Positions 1-5,110 of a DNA stretch of 5,110 bases are shown one piece after another. The DNA is from Clostridia bacterium (GTDB lineage Bacteria; Bacillota_A; Clostridia; Christensenellales; Aristaeellaceae): positions 1 to 5,110 of the forward strand of contig JAFUDW010000047.1 in NCBI GenBank assembly GCA_017464225.1, in the 5' to 3' direction. The notes beneath the pieces are model-generated. The model was given only the letters and a program-made list of their open reading frames with translations. It searched no databases and had not been told where the DNA came from. A program made the translations under genes and the position numbers. Numbering within the stretch: the first letter of the stretch is position 1; the number at the start of each line of letters is the position of its first letter.

Positions 1-9
1 ATCAACAAC

Positions 10-16
10 AGGAGGA
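10..16 (+). promoter_or_regulatory. Shine-Dalgarno site of the 94-residue gene
   Basis: AGGAGGA lies ten bases before the ATG at 27. This is a near-perfect complement to the 16S rRNA 3' end and is the main evidence that the small frame is truly translated. No promoter is visible in the few bases before it, so transcription probably enters from upstream of the window. Confidence 0.75.
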
Positions 17-26
17 ACATCCAACC

Positions 27-311
27 ATGAACGGAACGAAATTTACTTTAGAAAGCGATGGAAGACTATCCGTCCCCAACCTGTCTGCCTATTGGCTTCC
101 GGATTTGACAATCAAGGAAGTTATCAAAGGCAGCACGTACACGATTTCAGGAGAATATGTTGGTACGGAATGTATCGTGCCAAAGCTAAAGCGGATCATG
201 GCGCATGATGATGCGGAGCTAATGAAAGAAGTAAATCACACAGCGGACGATGAAGAGAATGAAAAAGCCCTGGAAAGCGAGGAAGATTTACATGACAAAT
301 CAGCGGAATGA
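27..311 (+). CDS. Small acidic hypothetical protein of the mobile element
   Basis: A 94-residue protein that I do not recognise as a named family. It is a complete frame with a strong AGGAGGA ribosome binding site. The first half (about residues 1-57) looks like a small folded domain with alternating hydrophobic residues, including the stretch STYTISGEYVGTECIVPKL followed by KRIM. The last third (about 58-94) is highly charged and acidic, rich in Asp and Glu, and probably helical or disordered. There is no signal peptide, membrane segment or cysteine pair, so it should be cytoplasmic. Its stop codon lies 65 bases before the preferred recombinase start and only 7 bases before an alternative start, so the two are probably co-transcribed. 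A role as accessory or regulatory factor of the element (for instance controlling recombination direction) is possible from position alone. No DNA-binding motif is evident. Confidence 0.75.
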   Translation: MNGTKFTLESDGRLSVPNLSAYWLPDLTIKEVIKGSTYTISGEYVGTECIVPKLKRIMAHDDAELMKEVNHTADDEENEKALESEEDLHDKSAE

Positions 312-360
312 GGTTATAATGGAGTCAGCCAATCCTGCAGTGATGGAGGCCCTGACGCAA

Positions 361-367
361 AAGGAGG
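361..367 (+). promoter_or_regulatory. Shine-Dalgarno site that fixes the recombinase start
   Basis: AAGGAGG lies eight bases before the ATG at 376, which is ideal spacing. This start places the protein directly before the conserved first beta strand of the resolvase fold (ITALYCRLS). A weaker GAGG at 310-313 precedes another in-frame ATG at 319, which would add 19 residues without any recognisable domain. Confidence 0.75.
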
Positions 368-375
368 ATCATGAA

Positions 376-2019
376 ATGTCAGGGATCAATCAAAAAATCA
401 CTGCCCTCTATTGCAGGCTGTCCCAGGAGGATGAAAGAGCCGGCGAGAGCCTGTCCATCGAGAATCAAAAGGACATCCTGCAAAGGTACGCAAAGGATCA
501 CCGTTTCCCCAATCCCACTTTCTTCGTGGACGATGGTTACAGCGGCATCACCTTTGATCGGCCAGGCTTCCAAAGCATGCTGGCTGAGATCGAAGCGGGC
601 CATGTGACCGTGGTGATCACAAAAGACCTGTCCCGATTGGGCCGAAACTCCGCCATGACGAACCTGTACCAGAACTTCATCTTCCCGGATAACGGTGTCA
701 GGTTTATTGCCATCAACGATGCCGTCGATACCATTGACCAGACCAGCATCAACAATGATATGGCGGGCATGAAAAACTGGTTTAACGAGTTTTATGCCCG
801 TGATACCAGCCGGAAGGTGCGGGCGGTCAAGCGGGCACAGGGAGAGCGCGGGGAGCACCTCGGTGTCAACTGTCCCTATGGCTACATGAAAGACCCCGAA
901 AATCCGAAACAGTGGATCGTGGATGAGGAAGTGGCAAAGATCGTACAGGAAATTTTCTCCATGTGCATGGAGGGGCGAGGCCCATCCCAGATCGCCAACG
1001 AGCTGACGAAACGTAAGGTATTGACACCTGCGGCTTACATGGAAAAGATGGGTCGGCCTTACCCGAAAAAGCCCGGTGCCTATCCTTACCACTGGCACGC
1101 TCCTTCCATATCCATCATTCTGGAACGCAGGGAATATACCGGCTGCACGGTCAATTTCAAGACCTACACCAATTCCCTTTGGGATAAGAAGCGGAAGAAG
1201 AGCCCCAAGGAAAACCTGATGATCTTTGAGAACACGCATCCCGCAATCATCACGGAAGAGGTATTTGAAAAGGTTCAGCAGATCCGGCAATCCCGGCAGA
1301 GGAGGACAAAGCTCGGCAGGACAAGCCTGCTGTCCGGCCTTGTCTATTGCATGGACTGCGGCGGCAAACTGAGCTTCAGCGGGGTAGCCAAGGGAAGGGC
1401 ATCCGGCGATCACTTCAGCTGCGCACGCAACCGAAACAACAATGAGGCATGCCCCGCTACGCATTATATCGGGGCTTCGGTGCTGGAGCGGCTGGTGTGG
1501 AAGCACATGTCGATGGTGATTGGGTTTGTCAGACAATATGAGGATCACTTCCGGGCGTATATGCGGGAGAAGATGCAGATGGATTCGGAGGAAGCCATCA
1601 AGTCACAGCGGAAAAAGCTCGCCCAGCATGAGAAACGGCTTGCGGAGCTGGATCGACTGTTCATGCGGCTGTACGAGGATAATGTGGCAGGCAAGGTCAG
1701 CGATGAACGCTACATCGCCATGAGCGCATCCTATGAGGATGAGCAGGCGGCGCTGAAAGCCGAGGTTACTGCCTTGCAGCAGGAGATCGAAGCGCAGAGT
1801 ACGCAGGCGGAAAACCTTGAGCGCTTTATCCGGACGATCCGGCGCTACGATGAACTGGATCATCTGACGCCCTATGCGGCCCGTGAGCTGATCCACGCTG
1901 TCCGTGTTGGCAAAGCCGAGAAGATTGACGGCAAGCGCCACCAGGAAATCCGCATCGAATATGACCTTGTAGGCTTTATCCCGATCAACGAGCTGCTGAA
2001 AGCAGTACAGGCGGCATGA
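376..2019 (+). CDS. Large serine recombinase (site-specific integrase/resolvase family, DUF4368-type)
   Basis: A cytoplasmic DNA recombinase of 547 residues that should integrate and excise the element between attachment sites through a 5'-phosphoserine DNA intermediate. The resolvase catalytic domain spans about 8-155: YCRLS gives the nucleophile Ser16, and KDLSRLGRN (83-91) gives Arg87 and Arg90, the conserved arginines of the active site. A Recombinase DNA-binding domain follows (about 164-310), with a typical YGY and an ERREYTG segment near 250. A zinc ribbon uses Cys325, Cys328, Cys349 and Cys359. A charged coiled coil occupies about 404-485 and is the part known in this family to control synapsis and directionality. 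The C-terminus (about 486-535; YDELDHLTPYAARELI, then KIDGKRHQEIRIEY) resembles DUF4368. Length and domain order are normal and all visible catalytic residues are present, so it appears intact. It resembles TnpX/TndX-type transposon recombinases, but I cannot assign it to a named element. The start at 376 is chosen on its ribosome binding site; starts at 319 and 250 are less likely. Confidence 0.95.
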   Translation: MSGINQKITALYCRLSQEDERAGESLSIENQKDILQRYAKDHRFPNPTFFVDDGYSGITFDRPGFQSMLAEIEAGHVTVVITKDLSRLGRNSAMTNLYQNFIFPDNGVRFIAINDAVDTIDQTSINNDMAGMKNWFNEFYARDTSRKVRAVKRAQGERGEHLGVNCPYGYMKDPENPKQWIVDEEVAKIVQEIFSMCMEGRGPSQIANELTKRKVLTPAAYMEKMGRPYPKKPGAYPYHWHAPSISIILERREYTGCTVNFKTYTNSLWDKKRKKSPKENLMIFENTHPAIITEEVFEKVQQIRQSRQRRTKLGRTSLLSGLVYCMDCGGKLSFSGVAKGRASGDHFSCARNRNNNEACPATHYIGASVLERLVWKHMSMVIGFVRQYEDHFRAYMREKMQMDSEEAIKSQRKKLAQHEKRLAELDRLFMRLYEDNVAGKVSDERYIAMSASYEDEQAALKAEVTALQQEIEAQSTQAENLERFIRTIRRYDELDHLTPYAARELIHAVRVGKAEKIDGKRHQEIRIEYDLVGFIPINELLKAVQAA

Positions 2020-2038
2020 CCTGAAATCATGCCGCCTG
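2008..2038 (+). terminator. Perfect 12-bp hairpin overlapping the recombinase stop, likely terminator
   Basis: The arms at 2008-2019 (caggcggcatga) and 2027-2038 (tcatgccgcctg) are exact reverse complements around a 7-base loop. The left arm includes the last codons and the TGA stop of the recombinase. The stem is GC-rich and stable, as in an intrinsic terminator. The bases after it (cgggttaaatc) lack a real T-run, so termination may be weak or Rho-assisted. It could instead protect the mRNA 3' end or mark the element end. Confidence 0.55.
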
Positions 2039-2069
2039 CGGGTTAAATCAAAAGTATGTTTTATGAACA

Positions 2070-2098
2070 TTCAGTCTTTACAGCATACGTCATATAAT
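2070..2098 (+). promoter_or_regulatory. Probable promoter of the lipase/LRR gene (perfect -10, weak -35)
   Basis: A perfect TATAAT sits at 2093-2098 in an AT-rich stretch, 30 bases before the chosen start codon. At the standard 17-base spacing the -35 hexamer is TTCAGT (2070-2075), which matches TTGACA poorly. A better hexamer, TTTACA (2077-2082), is only 10 bases from the -10 and too close for a normal sigma-A promoter. No TGn extension precedes the -10. The promoter is therefore either weak and activator-dependent or not real. The implied leader is only about 20-25 bases, with no room for a riboswitch. Confidence 0.4.
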
Positions 2099-2115
2099 GA
2101 TAAAAAATGGGAAAC

Positions 2116-2120
2116 GAGGA
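2116..2120 (+). promoter_or_regulatory. Shine-Dalgarno site used to choose the lipase start
   Basis: GAGGA is followed by three in-frame ATGs at 2120, 2123 and 2129. Only the third has normal spacing (8 bases). Those at 2120 and 2123 overlap or nearly abut the site, so 2129 is preferred. The choice alters only three residues ahead of the signal peptide. Confidence 0.55.
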
Positions 2121-2128
2121 TGATGACC

Positions 2129-5110
2129 ATGTGCATCCGGCTTCGTATTGTTACAATGATCTGCGCGGCGATCCTGCTCCTTTCAGCGGGCATCCCGGGC
2201 GTTCAGCCGTCCTCCGCGCTGGCGGACGCCGCGCTGGCGGAGCTCTATCCTTATCAGCTGGTCAGCAACGCCAGTCCTTTCTTTTACAGCGACGCCATGC
2301 TGATGGCAGACGCCAACGAGCTGTCCACCGATCTGGCCAAGGCTTCGGCAGCGCTGTCCGCCGACGTGTACAGCTATTCCACGGTGGTTTCCACGCTCAC
2401 TTCGGGCAGCATGGGATATACCATTTCTGATAAAAATGTGAATTATTCCACCACCTACGCAGCCCGCACAGCGCTGGACTGCGATCACTGCGCGTATGTG
2501 ATCGGATATAAGCAGGTGGGCGATTATATCGTGTACTGCGTGCCCATCCGCGGCACCATCGGCGCCGAATGGTACAGCACGCTGTACCATCTGGGGCCGG
2601 ACTCCGAAGGCTACCACGAGGGCTTTCATAAGGCCGCCAAGGAGATATACAGCGATCTGATCAACCACATCAATTACGATAATTACGCGGCTGACCATAC
2701 CATCGTTTGGCTCTGCGGTCACAGCCGCGGCGCGGCGGTGGCCAACATCATTGCCGGCAAGCTGACGGCCTCCGGAGCGTACGCCCCTTCCGATCAGATT
2801 TTTGCCTATACCTTTGCCTGCCCTGCCGTGGGAAAGAATACCACGGGCTACAGCAATATCTATAATTTCAACAACAACAGCGATATGGTGCCTAAGGTTC
2901 CCCTGCGCTATTGGAATTATTACCGCAATGGCCAGGACGTGCCCTTTGATACCTCGGCTTCCAACGTACCGGCCACCGATTTGACGTCCCTGCTGGTGGA
3001 ATTTGCGGGGGACGAGGAAAGCTATAATGATCCCAAGATCCAGCTTGCTCTGACCGCCGTTTCCTACGCCGCCTCGGCCGGCGAGATCACCAAGGATGAT
3101 TTCGCCTATCTGCTGGGGCAGATCGACGTTAATATCTATGACCTGGCCAAAAACCTGGTGCTGGGAAAGCTGAAGGATAAGCTGCTGGAGGCTGTGGGCC
3201 TGAATCCCACCGTGGTGGATGCCATGGTGGCCGTCGCCAGGATCATGACCGAGGAGCTGGAAAAGAAGGTCAGCACCTATACCGAGTGGCAGGATTTTCT
3301 GGATGAGAGCATCGAGTATTGGGATACGCATGTCTACAACGCGGCCATGCAGAAAAGCTATATCACCAACCACCAGACCACCTTTGACCGCATCGGCGCC
3401 GAGGTTGGCTTTACGGTGAATGACCGCAACAGCATGTATAACGCCAAGCTGATCCTGCACGATATGATCGCGCCCGCCACGGAATTGGCCAGCGCCGCGG
3501 CCAGGATCAAGGATCATAAAGATGATTACGCCCAGCTGCCCAACAACCATAACAGGAACACCTATGTGGCGGCGGTCAACGATATGTATTACGGCTACCG
3601 CGGCAAGATCGGCTATTCCTTCGTCGCGGCGGATATCCCGGCCAATATCACCACCATCGGCCCCTATTGCTTCCAGAACTGCACCACCATGACGGAGCTG
3701 AACCTGCACCGCAACGTGCATGCGGTGGGCGAAAACGCCTTTTCCGGGTGCTCCGGCCTGACCGAGGTTACCTGGCCGGTGGAATTGGATACCACCAAGC
3801 GTTTCAGCGCCTGTCCCTTGACGACCATTCACTATATCAAGGGCGGAAACGGCGTGATGGCCGGCAGGCAGACGGGCAGCTCAAGCAGCGCCCAGTATTA
3901 TGAATATACGCTGGAGCGTTACGGCATCCGCACGCTGACCCACGTGGACTTTGAGGAGGGCATTACAGCCATCAGCGATTACGCCTTCTATAGTTTCAGC
4001 GGCTCCAGCGCCGATTCCGCCAATCCCCGCATCGGCAAGCTGACCGAGGTTGTGCTGCCTTCCACCTTGCAATCCGTTGGCAAATACGCCTTCTATGGAC
4101 ATCTGTTCCTGGAAAATATTTCGCTGCCCGAGGGCTTTACAGCGCTGGGCGAATTTGCTTTTGCTTATACTGGAATTCCCGCCATTACCGAGGTCGATAC
4201 GGGCAGCGGGCTGTTCCTGCCCTCCACCGTTACCCAGATCCCCGCGTCCTGCTTCAGAAGTTGTACTGCGCTGGAAAAGGTCACGCTGCGCCGCACGGTG
4301 ACGTCTCTTGGCGAATATGTTTTCTATGACTGTAACAAGCTGGACGAGATCACCCTGCCGGTGGAGATCAACACTGAGAATCGGTTCCAGAGCAATCCCA
4401 TTACCACCATTCATTACCTGCTGGGCGGGGATGGCGTAATGGCCAACCGGCAGACGAATAGCTCAAGCAGCGCGATGTATTATACGCGCATGCTGGAGCG
4501 CTGCGTCATTCGGACGCTGACCCATGTTGATTTTGAGAAAGGCATCACATCCATCGGTGATTACGCCTTCTACGGTTTCAGCGGCTCCAGCGCTGATTCC
4601 GACAATCCGAACATCGGTAAGCTGACCGAGGTCGTTCTGCCTTCCACTCTGCAGTCCATCGGCAAATACGCTTTCTATGCGCAGACGTCGTTAAATGATG
4701 TACCGCTGCCCGAGGGCTTTACCACCCTGGGCGAACATGCCTATGGGCGCACCGGCATCACGGCCATTGTGACCGAACCGCAGGAAGAGCCGGCCTTCGT
4801 TCTTCCGGAGAGCGTGACCCAAATTCCCGCATCCTGTTTCCGTGAATGCGCGTCGCTGGAAAAGGTCACGCTGCGCCGCACGGTGACGTCTTTGGGACAG
4901 AGCGCTTTCTATGACTGCGGGAGTCTGAACGAAATCACCCTGCCGGTGGAGATCAACACCGAGAACCGGTTCCAGAACAATCCCATCGCCAGCATTCATT
5001 ATCTCAAGGGCGGGGATGGCGTAATGGCCAACCGGCAGACGAATAGCTCAAGCAGCGCGATGTATTATACGCGCATGCTGGAGCGCTGCGTTATTCGGAC
5101 GCTGACCCAT
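2129..5110 (+). CDS. Secreted class 3 lipase-like hydrolase with BspA-type leucine-rich repeats (3' end outside window)
   Basis: The frame is open for 994 codons and leaves the window without a stop. Residues 1-35 form a Sec signal peptide: basic MCIRLR, hydrophobic core to about 22, and probable cleavage after ALA near 33 or 37, so the product is exported. Residues about 40-420 resemble a class 3 lipase-type alpha/beta hydrolase. The oxyanion region is RGTIGAEW (141-148), followed by GYHEGFHKAA. The nucleophile elbow is GHSRG with Ser199. YTFACP (228-232) follows, then NSDMVPKVP with the probable catalytic Asp252. The catalytic His is less clear; His415 in ITNHQTTF is a candidate. The likely substrates are esters or lipids, but none can be named. 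A CDHC pair at 118-121 is unusual for a secreted enzyme. After a helical linker (about 425-490), LRR_5/TpLRR repeats start near 497 with PANITTIGPYCFQNC and MTELNLHRNVHAVGENAFSGC, then continue as tandem super-units to the window end. LRRs of this type usually mediate binding to host or bacterial surfaces. No cell-wall anchor is visible, but the C-terminus is missing. Confidence 0.88.
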   Translation, partial: MCIRLRIVTMICAAILLLSAGIPGVQPSSALADAALAELYPYQLVSNASPFFYSDAMLMADANELSTDLAKASAALSADVYSYSTVVSTLTSGSMGYTISDKNVNYSTTYAARTALDCDHCAYVIGYKQVGDYIVYCVPIRGTIGAEWYSTLYHLGPDSEGYHEGFHKAAKEIYSDLINHINYDNYAADHTIVWLCGHSRGAAVANIIAGKLTASGAYAPSDQIFAYTFACPAVGKNTTGYSNIYNFNNNSDMVPKVPLRYWNYYRNGQDVPFDTSASNVPATDLTSLLVEFAGDEESYNDPKIQLALTAVSYAASAGEITKDDFAYLLGQIDVNIYDLAKNLVLGKLKDKLLEAVGLNPTVVDAMVAVARIMTEELEKKVSTYTEWQDFLDESIEYWDTHVYNAAMQKSYITNHQTTFDRIGAEVGFTVNDRNSMYNAKLILHDMIAPATELASAAARIKDHKDDYAQLPNNHNRNTYVAAVNDMYYGYRGKIGYSFVAADIPANITTIGPYCFQNCTTMTELNLHRNVHAVGENAFSGCSGLTEVTWPVELDTTKRFSACPLTTIHYIKGGNGVMAGRQTGSSSSAQYYEYTLERYGIRTLTHVDFEEGITAISDYAFYSFSGSSADSANPRIGKLTEVVLPSTLQSVGKYAFYGHLFLENISLPEGFTALGEFAFAYTGIPAITEVDTGSGLFLPSTVTQIPASCFRSCTALEKVTLRRTVTSLGEYVFYDCNKLDEITLPVEINTENRFQSNPITTIHYLLGGDGVMANRQTNSSSSAMYYTRMLERCVIRTLTHVDFEKGITSIGDYAFYGFSGSSADSDNPNIGKLTEVVLPSTLQSIGKYAFYAQTSLNDVPLPEGFTTLGEHAYGRTGITAIVTEPQEEPAFVLPESVTQIPASCFRECASLEKVTLRRTVTSLGQSAFYDCGSLNEITLPVEINTENRFQNNPIASIHYLKGGDGVMANRQTNSSSSAMYYTRMLERCVIRTLTH
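3821..4402 (+). repeat. LRR super-repeat unit 1 (194 residues)
   Basis: This covers residues 565-758 of the lipase/LRR protein. The phase is chosen arbitrarily at TTIHY. The unit starts with a non-LRR spacer (GGNGVMAGRQTGSSSSAQYY, then LERYGIRTLTH). Several BspA-like repeats follow, ending in AF or CF plus a small residue (SDYAFY, GKYAFY, GEFAFA, PASCF, GEYVFYDC). It is about three-quarters identical to the next unit by hand alignment, with changes concentrated in the loops and in a variable segment around DTGSGLF. Confidence 0.85.
4403..4987 (+). repeat. LRR super-repeat unit 2 (195 residues)
   Basis: This covers residues 759-953, with the same layout as unit 1 and one extra residue in the variable segment (AIVTEPQEEPAF). 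Long DNA stretches are shared exactly with unit 1, for example around aaggtcacgctgcgccgcac. The unit starts TTIHYLLGGDGVMANRQT and ends EINTENRFQNNPI. Confidence 0.85.
4988..5110 (+). repeat. LRR super-repeat unit 3 (first 41 residues, cut by window end)
   Basis: This covers residues 954-994. Bases 5009-5110 match 4424-4525 of unit 2 at 101 of 102 positions; the single change is C to T at 5092 and is silent. The residues differ from unit 2 only at the first two positions and at one Leu/Lys. The array clearly continues beyond the window. Confidence 0.85.

Larger units (their letters stand above)
1..2040 (+). mobile_element. Right-hand end of a probable integrative/mobilizable element (partial)
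   Basis: The small acidic gene and the large serine recombinase form a closely spaced + strand unit that ends in a hairpin. Large serine recombinases of this architecture (resolvase, Recombinase, zinc ribbon and DUF4368-like domains) move clostridial elements of the Tn4451/Tn5397 kind and are often encoded near one end. The following gene is a secreted surface-type protein with its own ribosome binding site and a probable promoter, so it looks like host or separate cargo. The left part lies outside the window. The right boundary is placed just after the hairpin as an approximation; the true attachment site was not identified and may lie anywhere in about 2039-2110. Confidence 0.45.

Noticed and set aside
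250..375. Upstream extension of the recombinase from the ATG at 250
   Set aside because: The extension overlaps the small gene, carries no domain, and lacks a ribosome binding site, while 376 has AAGGAGG at ideal spacing.
379..1548. Minus-strand open frame of 389 codons opposite the recombinase
   Set aside because: It lies fully over a clearly real serine recombinase, has no recognisable domain, and is a shadow of GC-rich third codon positions.
2107..2430. Plus-strand frame of 107 codons starting just before the lipase gene
   Set aside because: It is out of frame with the lipase gene, has no ribosome binding site at good spacing, and its translation is Arg/Gly-rich shadow sequence.
2183..3832. 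Long minus-strand open frame of 549 codons opposite the lipase/LRR gene
   Set aside because: Its translation is a low-complexity mix rich in Gly, His, Ile and Val without a coherent domain. The + strand frame there has a signal peptide, GHSRG motif and LRRs, and it explains the lack of stops through codon bias.
3881..4999. Two minus-strand frames (3881-4414 and 4691-4999) that resemble each other
   Set aside because: Their similarity only mirrors the tandem LRR super-repeats on the + strand; there is no independent evidence of coding.
3821..5110. CRISPR-like or intergenic tandem repeats
   Set aside because: The repeats are 582-585 bp, remain in one open frame, and code for LRR protein, so they are coding repeats and not an array of spacers.

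Overview
The window reads as DNA from a Gram-positive, gut-type Clostridia (Bacillota). This is inferred from strong AGGAGG-type ribosome binding sites, a large serine recombinase with a DUF4368-like C-terminus (typical of clostridial mobile elements), and a secreted BspA-like leucine-rich-repeat protein. Base composition is moderately GC-rich in the genes and AT-rich in the one real intergenic gap (about 2040-2110). No species can be named from the sequence.

Region 1 (1 to about 2040) is the end of a probable integrative or mobilizable element. It holds a 94-residue acidic protein of unknown function (27-311), followed at once by a complete large serine recombinase (376-2019). Both are on the + strand, closely spaced, and probably co-transcribed. 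A perfect 12-bp inverted repeat (2008-2038) overlaps the recombinase stop codon and closes the unit.

Region 2 (2039-2128) is a short AT-rich gap. It holds a consensus TATAAT at 2093-2098 and a GAGGA ribosome binding site. It is also the most plausible place for the element/chromosome junction, because large serine recombinases are commonly coded close to one end of their element. No attachment site can be proved from one side alone.

Region 3 (2129 to the window end) is one long open frame that runs off the window after 994 codons with no stop. It codes for a signal peptide, a class 3 lipase-like alpha/beta-hydrolase domain (GHSRG nucleophile elbow, Ser199), a linker, and BspA/TpLRR-type leucine-rich repeats. 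The repeats are organised as tandem 194-195-residue super-units: two complete copies and the start of a third. Copies two and three are identical at 101 of 102 visible bases in their longest matching stretch, which points to recent duplication or gene conversion. A secreted lipase-like enzyme joined to an expanding LRR array is the most interesting item here. Whether it has any functional link to the neighbouring mobile element is not shown.
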